Translations under genes and position numbers: made by a program | Notes under the pieces: model-generated | The model's input: the letters and a program-made list of their open reading frames with translations, nothing else | Database searches by the model: none | Told to the model about the DNA's origin: nothing | Shown here: positions 35,159 through 46,267 of the stretch, piece after piece | Layout of the letters: each line of letters begins with the position of its first letter | Position numbering within the stretch: position 1 is the stretch's first letter | Source of the DNA: Paraburkholderia sacchari | GTDB taxonomy: Bacteria; Pseudomonadota; Gammaproteobacteria; Burkholderiales; Burkholderiaceae | Assembly: GCF_000785435.2 (NCBI RefSeq) | Contig: NZ_JTDB02000007.1 | Coordinates: 325,476 to 389,475, forward strand | DNA: 64,000 nucleotides | Reading direction: 5' to 3'

Positions 35159-35923
35159 TCAGCGTTTCGCGCCGCCGCCGAGTAGAGGCTTGAGAGTCGG
35201 CCACACGTTTTCGAGGAGCAAGGCCTGTGCCTGCTCGTTCGGATGCATTTGGTCGGACTGAAAGAGATTGGGTTTATCGGCGAGGCCGGCCAGCAGGAAC
35301 GGCACCAGCGGCACGTGCAGCTCGTTCGAAAGCTGCACATAGAGTCCGTGGAACGCGCGGGTATAGTCGGGGCCGTAATTGGGCGGCACGTACATGCCCA
35401 CCAGCACGGGCTGTGCGTTGCCCTTGCGGATCTGGCCGATGATCGCGCGCAGGTTGCCCTGTGTTGTCGTGAGCGGGACGCCGCGCAGCGCGTCGTTCGC
35501 GCCAAGCTCGACGATCACGATCGAGGGTTTCATCCGCTGCATCACGAGCGGCAGGCGGGCGAGCCCGCCGCTCGTCGTGTCGCCGCTGATGCTCGCATTC
35601 GCGACGCTATAATCGATTCGCTCGGTGGCAAGCCGCTGGCGCAGCAGCGCGACCCAGCCCGTGTCGCGCGGCAGGCCGTATTCGGCCGAGAGGCTGTCGC
35701 CCAGCACGGCGATAACAGGTTTCGCCGGCGTGGGCTGAGCCGCGGGCGCCGTGGCCGCGAGCACGTCATGCGAGCCGCCGGGCAGTGTCGCGGTAGCGGC
35801 GAGGCCGAGTACAGCCGCAGCCGTGAAAGCGGCGAAGCGGGCGACAGGGGTATCTAGGGTAGCGCGGAGCGCAGCGGCCGCCGTGCCGTGCCGCACCCAG
35901 GCGGCGAATCTTTGCTTCATCAT
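35159..35923 (-). CDS. tesA: periplasmic arylesterase / lysophospholipase-type SGNH hydrolase
   Basis: An SGNH hydrolase like TesA (thioesterase I/protease I/lysophospholipase L1). Block I is VIAVLGDSLSAEYGLP with the nucleophile Ser, block III is VELGANDALRG, and block V is SDQMHPNEQAQ with the catalytic Asp/His. An extended N-terminus of about 65 residues contains one hydrophobic segment (VARFAAFTAAAVLGLAAT), acting as a signal or anchor, so the enzyme acts in the periplasm. The start is uncertain: ATGATG at 35923/35920 without a ribosome-binding site. It diverges from the ABC ATPase gene with only 6 bases between start codons, the same pairing as tesA-ybbA in E. coli. Confidence 0.88.
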   Translation of the reverse strand: MMKQRFAAWVRHGTAAAALRATLDTPVARFAAFTAAAVLGLAATATLPGGSHDVLAATAPAAQPTPAKPVIAVLGDSLSAEYGLPRDTGWVALLRQRLATERIDYSVANASISGDTTSGGLARLPLVMQRMKPSIVIVELGANDALRGVPLTTTQGNLRAIIGQIRKGNAQPVLVGMYVPPNYGPDYTRAFHGLYVQLSNELHVPLVPFLLAGLADKPNLFQSDQMHPNEQAQALLLENVWPTLKPLLGGGAKR

Positions 35924-35929
35924 GTGCGA

Positions 35930-36700
35930 ATGAATAGCGATCCAGTCATCGAAGTGCGGGGTCTGTGCAAGCGGGTCACCGATGCGACCGGCGAACTGAC
36001 GATCCTCGACGGCATTGACCTGACCGTGCACGCGGGCAGCAGCGTGGCGATCGTGGGCGCGTCGGGTTCGGGCAAGTCGACGCTGCTCGGCCTTCTGGCC
36101 GGATTGGACAGCGCCAGCGCCGGCTCGGTTCGCCTGCTCGGTCATGAGCTTACCGGCATGGCCGAGGATCAGCGCGCAGCGCTGCGCAACGGTTCGGTGG
36201 GCTTCGTGTTTCAGTCGTTCCAGTTGATGCCGCATCTGAGCGCGCTGGAGAATGTTGCGCTACCGCTCGAACTGCAAGGCGGCATCACGACGCGCGAAGC
36301 TTTTGCGCGCGCCCGTGCACTGCTGGAGCGCGTAGGGCTCGGGCAGCGCACCGCTCACTATCCCAAGCTGCTGTCGGGCGGCGAGCAGCAGCGCGTGGCG
36401 CTGGCCCGGGCGTTCGTCACGCAGCCGGCCGTGCTGTTCGCCGACGAACCCACCGGCAGTCTCGATGCCGCGACGGGGCATGCCGTCATCGACCTGATGT
36501 TCGAGCTCAATCGTTCGAGCGGCGGCGCTGGCAGTCGTGCAAGTGGCGGCGCGACGCTCGTGCTCGTCACGCACGATGTCGATCTCGCGCGCCGCTGCGA
36601 TGCGATGGTGACGATCGAAGCGGGCCGCCGCGTGCCGAATGCGCTTCATGCCGACAACCCGGAGGATGTGCACGAAGCGCCCGAGGCGGGCCGCGTCTAA
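35930..36700 (+). CDS. ABC transporter ATPase, YbbA/LolD-like (256 aa)
   Basis: The ATPase subunit of a MacB/LolD-type ABC system. Walker A GASGSGKST, Q-loop FVFQSFQLMPHLSALEN, signature LSGGEQQRVALARAF, Walker B AVLFADEPTG and the switch His in VLVTHDVDLA are all present. The length is slightly above LolD because of a Gly/Ser-rich insert (NRSSGGAGSRASGGATLV) before the H-loop. ATG 35930 (MNSDPVIEVRGLCKRV) is taken because conservation starts there. No permease gene follows: pgi lies 9 bases downstream on the opposite strand. The partner must be encoded elsewhere or is absent. Confidence 0.9.
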   Translation: MNSDPVIEVRGLCKRVTDATGELTILDGIDLTVHAGSSVAIVGASGSGKSTLLGLLAGLDSASAGSVRLLGHELTGMAEDQRAALRNGSVGFVFQSFQLMPHLSALENVALPLELQGGITTREAFARARALLERVGLGQRTAHYPKLLSGGEQQRVALARAFVTQPAVLFADEPTGSLDAATGHAVIDLMFELNRSSGGAGSRASGGATLVLVTHDVDLARRCDAMVTIEAGRRVPNALHADNPEDVHEAPEAGRV

Positions 36701-36709
36701 GCTGCGCTC

Positions 36710-38329
<1,620 letters not shown>

Positions 38330-38542
38330 GTTCGTCTAGCGAGGGAAAACGAATGGAGGGCGGCGGAGGGCGCCGCGCCGGTCGGGCGCGACGCGCGCAT
38401 CGCGCGCTGCGGGCAAGCGCGCTGCCGGTGAGCAGCGCGAGGGACCAGTATAGCGGGGCCGCGCGTCGATGAGCAGCATCGCGCGGGTCGCCGGGAGCAG
38501 CAGCAAGCCGCGTGCCTCGTCAAGTCTCCGGCGAGGCTTTGA

Positions 38543-40219
38543 TCAGTCTTTCGCGGCGTAAAACAGGCGGTTCATCAGGCGCCGGATCACGGCAGCGAGT
38601 TCGCCCGCCGCGAGGCCGACGGGGCCTTCACCCTCGGCAACGAGCGTATCGGCGGCGAGGCCGTGCAGGTAGACGCCCGCCAGCGCCGCCTCCCAGGGCG
38701 GCAGGCGCTGTGCAAGCAAAGCGCCGATCAGACCGCCGAGCACGTCGCCGGTGCCGCCGGTGGCGAGCGCCGCGTTGCCGGTGGGGTTCACGGCGATGCG
38801 GCCATCCGGCGAGGCAATGACCGTGCCGCTGCCCTTGAGTACGACTACCGCCGCGTAATGCGCAGCGAGCGCGCGCGCCGCGGCGAGACGGTCGCGCTGC
38901 ACGGCCGCCGTATCCGTGCCCAGCAGGCGCGCGGCTTCGAGCGGGTGCGGGGTGAGCACGCATGGCGCGCCATGTACGCGCAAGTGCTCGGCCACGCGTC
39001 CGGCCAGCACGATGTCGCGGGCGACGAGATTGAGGGCATCCGCGTCGAGCAGCACCGGGACATCGAGTTGCAGGATCCGGTCGACGAGTTGCCGCGCCGA
39101 AGCGCTCCCGCCCATCCCGCAACCGGCCGCGACCGCGCTCATCGTGTCGAGCGCGAGCTTGCCGGCGTTGTGCAGCATCAACTCGGGATGCGGCGCATCG
39201 TAGGGCGGCGCGTCGTTGCCGAGGAAGCCCACGTGGACCTTGCCCGCGCCCGCGAGCAGCGCGGCGCGCGCGGCGAGGATCGGTGCGCCGCACATGCCCG
39301 TGTCGCCGCCCACGACGGCGAGCGTGCCGAAGCTGCCTTTGTGGGTGGCGAAGTCGCGCGCGGGCATGGCTGCGCTGAACAGTGCCGGGGCGTTGAGCCA
39401 CGCGGAGAGTGCTTCAGTGGGTGTGTCGATGCCCGCATTCAGCCCCGCATTCAGCCCCGCATGCAGCCCCGCAGTCAGGCCCGCATTCAGCCCCGCATTC
39501 AGCCCCGCATTCAGTCCAATCGGCGCCACACTCACAGCGCCGGCGCAATCGCGGCCCGCGCCCGTATAAAGCCCGGGCTTCGCTGCGATGAAGGTGACGG
39601 TATGGGTTGCACGCACAGCCGGGCCGTTGCCGACCGGATTGCCGGTGTCGCTGTCGAGGCCGCTTGGCACGTCGAGCGCGAGCACATGGCCGTGGCTGCG
39701 CGCGCGCGCCGCGAACCGCTGCGCCAGCGCGCCGAACACGCCGTCCAGCGCGCGGGCGAGGCCGATGCCGAACAGACCATCGACGAGCCAGCCATAGGCA
39801 TCGAACGATTCCGGCGGCGTGGCGGTGATCGGCACGCCGGCCGCGTGCGCCTCCGCGAGCGCCCAGCGCGCGTCGGCAGGCTTCACTTCGAGCGGCATGC
39901 AGACTTCGACGGCAATCCCCGCGCGCTTGAGTTCGGCAGCGGTCACCAGCGCATCGCCGCCGTTGTTGCCGGGGCCGGCGGCGAACCAGACGGGCTTCAC
40001 GCTGGCCGGCGACGGCGCATGCGCAATCTGCTCGCGCAGGAAATGCGCCGCAGCGGCGCCCGCGCGCGCCATCAGCGTGTGCACGGGCAGGGCGGCCTGA
40101 GCGGCGGTTTCGGCTGCGCGCAACTGCGCGACAGTGAGCAGCGGCACGGCCCGATCATGCGGATTGACGAGCGCGAGAGCTGGAAGAGGGAGCGGCGGGG
40201 TAGGCGTGGCGTCTGTCAT
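38543..40219 (-). CDS. nnr: bifunctional NAD(P)HX epimerase / ADP-dependent dehydratase
   Basis: Repairs hydrated NADH and NADPH. The N-terminal YjeF-N domain (about 25-235) is the epimerase: LMARAGAAAAHFL, AAGPGNNGGDALVTA, LALDVPSGLDSDTG. The C-terminal YjeF-C domain (about 285-558) is the dehydratase: GSFGTLAVVGGDTGMCGA, AAGCGMGG, LTPHPLEAARLLG, KGSGTVIASPDGR, and GNAALATGGTGDVLGG with the catalytic Asp. The linker between the domains is replaced or expanded by seven four-residue repeats (consensus LNAG). ATG 40219 is chosen; the frame upstream has no homologous sequence. It lies 116 bases downstream of the DadA-like gene, same strand. Confidence 0.95.
   Translation of the reverse strand: MTDATPTPPLPLPALALVNPHDRAVPLLTVAQLRAAETAAQAALPVHTLMARAGAAAAHFLREQIAHAPSPASVKPVWFAAGPGNNGGDALVTAAELKRAGIAVEVCMPLEVKPADARWALAEAHAAGVPITATPPESFDAYGWLVDGLFGIGLARALDGVFGALAQRFAARARSHGHVLALDVPSGLDSDTGNPVGNGPAVRATHTVTFIAAKPGLYTGAGRDCAGAVSVAPIGLNAGLNAGLNAGLTAGLHAGLNAGLNAGIDTPTEALSAWLNAPALFSAAMPARDFATHKGSFGTLAVVGGDTGMCGAPILAARAALLAGAGKVHVGFLGNDAPPYDAPHPELMLHNAGKLALDTMSAVAAGCGMGGSASARQLVDRILQLDVPVLLDADALNLVARDIVLAGRVAEHLRVHGAPCVLTPHPLEAARLLGTDTAAVQRDRLAAARALAAHYAAVVVLKGSGTVIASPDGRIAVNPTGNAALATGGTGDVLGGLIGALLAQRLPPWEAALAGVYLHGLAADTLVAEGEGPVGLAAGELAAVIRRLMNRLFYAAKD
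39431..39514 (-). repeat. seven tandem 12-bp repeats inside nnr (LNAG peptide repeat)
   Basis: Seven adjacent copies of CCCCGCATTCAG (+ strand), five of them identical over the last 11 bases and two with one or two changes (39455-39466, 39467-39478). The reverse strand encodes LNAG in each copy, with LTAG and LHAG as the variants. Being a multiple of three, copy-number change keeps the frame. Confidence 0.95.
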
Positions 40220-40335
40220 GGCGGCGATGGCGGCCGCAGGGGGCTGCGGCACGTGCGGGAGTTCGACAGTGCAACGATACCCGAGCGGCGCGCGCCAGGC
40301 GTTGGCTCGCGCCTCAGTCGCGTGTCGGTCGCGTG

Positions 40336-41631
40336 TCAGTCGCGTCCGGGCCAGAGCGCCGCGACGGTCTCGGCGGGCAGATCGGGCGCGGTGCCCGAAA
40401 TCTGTGCGGCGATCAGGCGAGCCGAGCCCAGCGCGAGCGCCCAGCCGGCCGGGCCATGGCCCGCGTTGACGTAGAGGCGCGCATGCCCGGCGTTGCCTGC
40501 TGCCGGCATGCCGTCGGCGGAGAGCAATTTCATGCCTTCCCACGCGAGCGCTGCCGAAATGCGCGCGGCGCCCGGCGCCCAATCGCGCGAAGCCTCGCCG
40601 AGCAGGGCGAGGGCTTCTTCGGTGAGTGGTTCGGGCAGCGCTTCGTCGAGTTCCTTCACGCGCTGGAGCACCGCGCCGCCCGAAATGCGCAGCCGGTGGT
40701 TCGTGCGCGTGATCGCGATGCGCCGCGCCACATCGACCAGCGTCGAATGCGGCACGCATTCCTCGTGTGCGACCGGCGCGTTCAGCGTGTGCACCCGCAC
40801 GGGATAGAACGGCAGCTTGAAACCAAGCGGCGCGAGCAGCTTTGGCGTTTGCGCGCCGGCCGCGACAACCACGGCATCGGCGGAAATGACTTCGACTTCG
40901 CGTTTGCGCGTGGCGTCGTCAGGGCGCGGCGAGAGTTCCACGGCTGCGCGCGTGTTTTCGAGGCGGATCGCGCTGACGGTGCGTCCGGTCTGGAATTGCA
41001 CGCCGCCCATCGTATCGAGCACCTGCTTGAGCTGCTTGACGAAGAGCGGGCAGTTGGCCACGCGCGCCTCGTCGAAACGGATAGCGCCCGCGAACGGCGG
41101 ATCGGTGGGAATCGTATGTTCGGATGCCACGCATTCGTGCGGCGTGAGCACGTGATGCGGGATCTCGAATTGGCGCAGCAATTCGAGCGCGGGTTGCGTA
41201 AGCGACCACTCGTCGCTGCCGCGCACGAGATAGAGCAGGCCTTCGCGCTGCTCGTACTCGAGCTCGAAGCGGCCTTCGGCCTCGTCCAGCGCGTTTTGCG
41301 CCGATTCGATCAGCGGACGCAGGAGCGTGTAGCGCGCGGCGAAGGCTTCGGAGCCGTGCAGGGACGCGAGGCGCTTCACGAAGCTGCGTGCGTGTCCGGT
41401 GAAGCCGGTCTTGCAGATCACACCGCCCGACGACTGCCGGCCGTTGCGCAGAAAAGTAGGCCCGAACCAGACGTCGAGCGGCGTGGGCAGCACGACGCCG
41501 CTATGGCCGTAGCTCGCGCCTTGCGCGACGGTGGCGTGGCGCTCGACCACGCAGACGCGATGGCCCGCCGCGCGCAACTGATAGGCGGTGGCGACGCCGG
41601 CGATTCCGCCGCCAATGACGATGACATCCAT
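40336..41631 (-). CDS. D-amino acid dehydrogenase-like FAD oxidoreductase (431 aa)
   Basis: A DAO-family flavoenzyme resembling DadA, which oxidatively deaminates D-amino acids at the inner membrane. The FAD-binding fold opens the protein: MDVIVIGGGIAGVATAYQLRAAGHRV, then ERHATVAQGASYGHSG. ADAVVVAAGAQTPKLL and the C-terminal LYVNAGHGPAGWALALGSA (FAD contact) follow. The length is typical of DadA (about 430). ATG 41631 is chosen because the dinucleotide-binding strand begins there. Another DAO-family amine or sarcosine-type oxidase is possible. Probably an operon with nnr. Confidence 0.85.
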   Translation of the reverse strand: MDVIVIGGGIAGVATAYQLRAAGHRVCVVERHATVAQGASYGHSGVVLPTPLDVWFGPTFLRNGRQSSGGVICKTGFTGHARSFVKRLASLHGSEAFAARYTLLRPLIESAQNALDEAEGRFELEYEQREGLLYLVRGSDEWSLTQPALELLRQFEIPHHVLTPHECVASEHTIPTDPPFAGAIRFDEARVANCPLFVKQLKQVLDTMGGVQFQTGRTVSAIRLENTRAAVELSPRPDDATRKREVEVISADAVVVAAGAQTPKLLAPLGFKLPFYPVRVHTLNAPVAHEECVPHSTLVDVARRIAITRTNHRLRISGGAVLQRVKELDEALPEPLTEEALALLGEASRDWAPGAARISAALAWEGMKLLSADGMPAAGNAGHARLYVNAGHGPAGWALALGSARLIAAQISGTAPDLPAETVAALWPGRD

Positions 41632-42065
41632 GACGATTTGATCTGCTGGCAGACGGCGCGCCGAAGGGCGAGGGCGCCGTGCCGATGGGGGTGAGGCATG
41701 CGGCGCGGGCAATCGCGCCGATCGGGTGAAACACGCAATCATAGCAGCCAAACCGTCCCGCTTGCCATGCGCGTTGCCAAGCGCCGTTACGCAGGCGGCC
41801 GGCGCTGGTGGCCGGAGCGCCGGACCTCGCGCGAACGCAGCCGCCGGAAGCCCGCCGGGGCCCGGCACGCGCTGCGCTCCCGCCTCGCGGCTCGGCCAGG
41901 CGGGGTCTTCCGGGTTATAATCGCGGTCTCCCCATCGCCCGACGTCGGCCCGACGTCATCGCCTGTGTGCGGCGCTTCGCCACCCCGCGAGACGCCCGTG
42001 AAAGGCGATGGCGCAACGCAATTCCGACGCAACCCAGACGTAATCTCGACGCAACGCCCCAGTCC
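41632..42065. other. 434-base divergent interval between the DadA-like gene and purL
   Basis: No gene is seen; an open frame continuous with purL extends upstream but has no family similarity. A perfect -10 hexamer TATAAT lies at 41916-41921 pointing at purL, without a recognisable -35 (best position reads CGGCCA). The leader of about 140 nt contains short direct repeats (CCGACGTC twice near 41940; GACGCAAC twice near 42030-42055). I recognise no known riboswitch. Confidence 0.5.
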
Positions 42066-45000
42066 ATGGCCCACTTCTCGTGTTTCCCCGGTGCTTCGGC
42101 CCTTTCCGACTTCCGTCAGACCCGCCTGCTCGAAACGCTCCAGCGTATCGACGCTCATATCGTCGGCGTCCACGGCCAGTATCTGCACTTCGTCAACTCG
42201 GCCACGCCGCTTGTCCCTGACGACAGCGCGAAGATCGAAGCGCTGATGCACTACGGCGCGCCGTTCGCGGCCCCGCAGGAGCGCGGCAGCGCGGTCACAT
42301 TCCTCGTCGTGCCGCGCTTCGGCACGGTGTCGCCGTGGGCGAGCAAGGCCACCGACATCGCGCATCACTGCGGCCTCGAGCAGGTGCGCCGCATCGAGCG
42401 CGGCGTCGAGTACACGGTGATCCTCAAGAGCGGCCTGCTGGGCGGCAAGAAAACCCTGTCGGACGAGGCACACGCCGCCGTCGCGGCCGCGCTGCACGAC
42501 CGTATGACCGAGAGCGTGGCCGCTTCGCGCGACCAGGCGCTGCATCTGTTCGACGAACTGCCGGCGCGCCCGATGCAGACCGTCGACGTGCTCGGCCATG
42601 GCCGCAAGGCGCTTGAAACGGCCAATGGCGAACTGGGCCTCGCGCTCGCCGACGACGAAATCGACTACCTCGTCGACAACTTCACGAAGCTCGGGCGCAA
42701 CCCGACCGACGTCGAACTGATGATGTTCGCGCAGGCCAACAGCGAGCACTGCCGCCACAAGATCTTCAACGCGAGCTGGACGATCGACGGCGAGGACCAG
42801 GACCTGTCGCTCTTCGCGATGATCCGCAACACCGAGAAGGTGAGCCCGCAGGGCACGATCGTCGCGTACTCGGACAACTCGTCGATCATGGAAGGCGCGG
42901 TGGCCGAGCGCTGGTTCCCGCGCAAGAGCGGCGCGGAAGGCGCGCCGGGCGAGCAGTACGGCCGCCACACCGAACTCACGCACACGCTGATGAAGGTGGA
43001 GACGCACAACCACCCGACCGCGATCTCGCCGTTCGCGGGCGCAGCCACGGGCTCGGGCGGCGAAATCCGCGACGAAGGCGCAACGGGCCGCGGTGCGCGT
43101 CCGAAGGCCGGCCTCACGGGCTTCACGGTCTCGAACCTCGATTTGCCGGACGCGCGCGAGACGTGGGAGAACGCCCGCGACGCGGCCACGCCGCTCGCGC
43201 ACCGCAATCCCGCCGATGAAGCGCAGACCTATGGCCGCCCGGACCGCATCGCCTCGCCGCTGCAGATCATGATCGACGGCCCGCTCGGCGGCGCTGCGTT
43301 CAACAACGAATTCGGCCGTCCGAACCTCGGCGGTTACTTCCGCACCTACGAGCAAAACGTCGCGGGCACCGTGCGCGGCTATCACAAGCCAATCATGATT
43401 GCGGGCGGCATCGGCAACATCAGCGCGACGCTCACGCACAAGCAGGACCTGCCCGCGGGCACGCTGCTGATCCAGATCGGCGGCCCCGGCATGCGCATCG
43501 GCATGGGCGGCGGCGCGGCCAGCTCGATGGCCACGGGCACCAACACGGCCGAGCTCGACTTCGACTCGGTGCAGCGCGGCAACCCGGAAATCGAGCGCCG
43601 CGCGCAGGAAGTCATCAACGGATGCTGGCAGCTGGGCGTTGCCAATCCGATCCTGTCGATTCACGACGTGGGCGCGGGCGGCCTCTCGAACGCGTTCCCC
43701 GAACTCGTCGACGGCGCCGACAAGGGCGCACGCTTCGAACTGCGCAAGGTGCAACTCGAGGAGTCGGGCCTCTCGCCGCGCGAGATCTGGTCGAACGAAT
43801 CGCAGGAGCGTTACGTTCTCGCGATTGCGCCCGCCGATCTGCCAATGTTCGAAGCGATCTGCAAGCGCGAGCGCTGCCCGTTCGCCGTGGTGGGCGTGGC
43901 CACCGACGAACGCGAACTGAAGCTGATCGATACCGACGAAGCGGCGCTTGCGGCGAACGGCGGCCACCAGCCCGTCGATATGCCGATGGACATCCTGCTC
44001 GGCAAGCCGCCGCGCATGCACCGCAACGTCGAGCACGCGAGCGTGCCGCTCACGCCGGTCGAAGTCACGGGCATCTCGCTCGACGAAGTCGCAAAGAGCG
44101 TGCTGCGCAATCCGACGGTCGGCAGCAAGTCCTTCCTCATCACCATCGGCGACCGCTCGGTGGGCGGCACGACGGTGCGCGACCAGATGGTCGGCCCGTG
44201 GCAGGTGCCGGTGGCCGACTGCGCGATCACGGCGCTCGACTACGCCGGCTACAAGGGCGAAGCGATGACGATGGCCGAGCGCACGCCGCTCGCCGTGATC
44301 GATGCGCCCGCCTCGGGCCGCATGGCCGTGGGCGAGGCGATCACCAACATCGCCAGCGCACCCATCCTCTCGCTCGACAAGCTCAAGCTTTCGGCGAACT
44401 GGATGGCCGCGTGCGGCGCGCCGGGTGAGGACGCCGCGCTCTACGACACGGTGAAGGCGATCGGCATGGAACTGTGCCCGGCGCTCGGCATCGGCATTCC
44501 GGTGGGTAAGGATTCGCTCTCGATGCGCACGAAGTGGAACGAAGAAGGCGTGGCGAAGGAAGTGGTCGCGCCGGTTTCGCTCATCATTTCCGCGTTTGCG
44601 CCGGTCGAGGACGTGCGCCGCCACCTCACGCCGCAACTGCGCCGCGCCGACGAAGTGGGCGAATCGGTGCTGATCGCGATCGATCTGGGCCGTGGCAAGA
44701 ACCGCCTCGGCGGCAGCATCTTCGCGCAAGTCACGCAGCAGGTGGGCGACGCCGTGCCTGATGTGGACAGCGCCGAAGACCTCAAGCAGTTCTTCTCGGC
44801 GATCCAGCAGCTCAACGCGAACGAGCAAGTGCTCGCGTACCACGACCGCTCGGACGGCGGCCTGTGGGCGACCGTCTGCGAAATGGCCTTTGCTGGCCAC
44901 ACGGGCGTCACGCTGAACGTCGACATGCTCGCGCTCGACAGCGAGCACGAGTCCGATTACGGCGATGCGAAGGACTGGGCGAAGCAGACGAGCGGCCGCC

Positions 45001-46142
45001 GCGAAGACCGCACGCTGCGCGCGCTGTTCTCGGAAGAACTGGGCGCCGTGATCCAGGTGCCGGCGCAGCAGCGCGACGCCGTGTTCGCGGTGCTGCGTCA
45101 ACACGGTCTCTCGGCGTGCTCGCATGTGATCGGCTCGCCGAATAACCGCGACTCGATCGAAATTTATCGCGACGCCAAGCGCATCTACGAAGCGCCGCGA
45201 GCCGAATTGCATCGCGTGTGGAGCGAAGTGAGCTGGCGCATTGCGCGCCTGCGCGATAACCCCGCGTGCGCCGACGCCGAATACGACGCGCTGCTCGACG
45301 CCGCCGATCCGGGCATGCAGCCGCATCTCACCTTCGATCCGGCAGAAGATGTGGCCGCGCCGTTCATCGGCAAGGGCGCACGTCCGCGCGTGGCGGTCCT
45401 GCGCGAGCAGGGCGTGAACTCGCACCTCGAAACGGCTTATGCATTCGACCGCGCGGGCTTCGATGTGCACGACGTGCACATGAGCGACCTGCTCGAAGGC
45501 CGCGCCACGCTCGCCGACTTCGCAGGCGCGGTGGCCTGCGGTGGCTTCTCGTATGGCGACGTGCTGGGCGCGGGCGAGGGCTGGGCCAAGACGATCCGCT
45601 TCAACGCGAAGCTCGCGGACATGTTCGCGGCGTTCTTCGCGCGTCAGGACACCTTTGCGCTCGGTATCTGCAACGGTTGCCAGATGCTGTCGAGCCTGGC
45701 TTCGATGATTCCCGGCGCCGAGGCCTGGCCGAAGTTCACGCGCAACAAGTCGGAGCAGTTCGAAGCGCGCTTCTCGCTCGCGGAAGTGCAGAACTCGCCG
45801 TCGATCTTCTTCAACGGCATGGAAGGCTCGCGCATTCCAGTTGCGGTCGCGCACGGCGAAGGCTTCGCCGACTTCTCGCAGCAGGGCAACCTCTCGAAGG
45901 TGGCCGTGGCGATGCGCTACGTCGACCACCGCGGCCAGCCGACCGAAGGCTATCCGTTCAACCCGAACGGCTCGCCGCAGGGCATCACCTCGGTCACGAC
46001 GCCCGATGGCCGCTTCACCGTGCTGATGCCGCACACCGAGCGCGTGCAACGCACCGTGACGATGAGCTGGCACCCCGAAGGTTGGGGCGAGGCGAGCCCG
46101 TGGCTGCGTGCGTTCCAGAACGCGCGCAAGTGGCTCGGTTAA
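42066..46142 (+). CDS. purL: phosphoribosylformylglycinamidine synthase, large single-chain type
   Basis: The fourth step of purine synthesis: converts FGAR, ATP and glutamine to FGAM. The 1358-aa product is the long Gram-negative form with all parts fused: an N-terminal PurS-like domain, two AIR-synthase-like halves (SEHCRHKIFNASW; VETHNHPTAISPFAGAATGSGGEIRDE in parts; GGGAASSMATG), and a C-terminal class I glutamine amidotransferase with nucleophile Cys1202 (FALGICNGCQMLS) and the His/Glu of SWHPEGWGE. ATG 42066 (MAHFSCFPGASAL) is the conserved start. It is a single gene ending at a hairpin. Confidence 0.98.
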   Translation: MAHFSCFPGASALSDFRQTRLLETLQRIDAHIVGVHGQYLHFVNSATPLVPDDSAKIEALMHYGAPFAAPQERGSAVTFLVVPRFGTVSPWASKATDIAHHCGLEQVRRIERGVEYTVILKSGLLGGKKTLSDEAHAAVAAALHDRMTESVAASRDQALHLFDELPARPMQTVDVLGHGRKALETANGELGLALADDEIDYLVDNFTKLGRNPTDVELMMFAQANSEHCRHKIFNASWTIDGEDQDLSLFAMIRNTEKVSPQGTIVAYSDNSSIMEGAVAERWFPRKSGAEGAPGEQYGRHTELTHTLMKVETHNHPTAISPFAGAATGSGGEIRDEGATGRGARPKAGLTGFTVSNLDLPDARETWENARDAATPLAHRNPADEAQTYGRPDRIASPLQIMIDGPLGGAAFNNEFGRPNLGGYFRTYEQNVAGTVRGYHKPIMIAGGIGNISATLTHKQDLPAGTLLIQIGGPGMRIGMGGGAASSMATGTNTAELDFDSVQRGNPEIERRAQEVINGCWQLGVANPILSIHDVGAGGLSNAFPELVDGADKGARFELRKVQLEESGLSPREIWSNESQERYVLAIAPADLPMFEAICKRERCPFAVVGVATDERELKLIDTDEAALAANGGHQPVDMPMDILLGKPPRMHRNVEHASVPLTPVEVTGISLDEVAKSVLRNPTVGSKSFLITIGDRSVGGTTVRDQMVGPWQVPVADCAITALDYAGYKGEAMTMAERTPLAVIDAPASGRMAVGEAITNIASAPILSLDKLKLSANWMAACGAPGEDAALYDTVKAIGMELCPALGIGIPVGKDSLSMRTKWNEEGVAKEVVAPVSLIISAFAPVEDVRRHLTPQLRRADEVGESVLIAIDLGRGKNRLGGSIFAQVTQQVGDAVPDVDSAEDLKQFFSAIQQLNANEQVLAYHDRSDGGLWATVCEMAFAGHTGVTLNVDMLALDSEHESDYGDAKDWAKQTSGRREDRTLRALFSEELGAVIQVPAQQRDAVFAVLRQHGLSACSHVIGSPNNRDSIEIYRDAKRIYEAPRAELHRVWSEVSWRIARLRDNPACADAEYDALLDAADPGMQPHLTFDPAEDVAAPFIGKGARPRVAVLREQGVNSHLETAYAFDRAGFDVHDVHMSDLLEGRATLADFAGAVACGGFSYGDVLGAGEGWAKTIRFNAKLADMFAAFFARQDTFALGICNGCQMLSSLASMIPGAEAWPKFTRNKSEQFEARFSLAEVQNSPSIFFNGMEGSRIPVAVAHGEGFADFSQQGNLSKVAVAMRYVDHRGQPTEGYPFNPNGSPQGITSVTTPDGRFTVLMPHTERVQRTVTMSWHPEGWGEASPWLRAFQNARKWLG

Positions 46143-46196
46143 GCCGAAGCTGCGCTGCCGTTCGGCCGAAGCGCTGACGGCACGGTCGAGGTCGAG

Positions 46197-46237
46197 AGGC
46201 CCCGGCCACGCCCAGAAGTGGGGCGTGGCCGGGGCCT
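46197..46237 (+). terminator. 17-bp perfect hairpin after purL
   Basis: A very GC-rich stem (46197-46213 with 46221-46237), loop AGAAGTG. There is no proper T-run, so termination is likely but not certain. Confidence 0.6.
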
Positions 46238-46267
46238 TCGCGTTTGGGCGGCATCAGGTGTCGGCTT

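Noticed and set aside
39431..39514. Possible CRISPR-like or intergenic repeat array
   Set aside because: The units are directly adjacent 12-mers without spacers and lie in frame inside nnr, where they encode LNAG; this is a coding minisatellite.
41787..46073. 1428-codon open frame antisense to purL
   Set aside because: It is the mirror of purL in a GC-rich genome with strong third-position GC bias. The product is an Arg/Ala/His/Val-rich string with no domain, while the + strand encodes a complete PurL.
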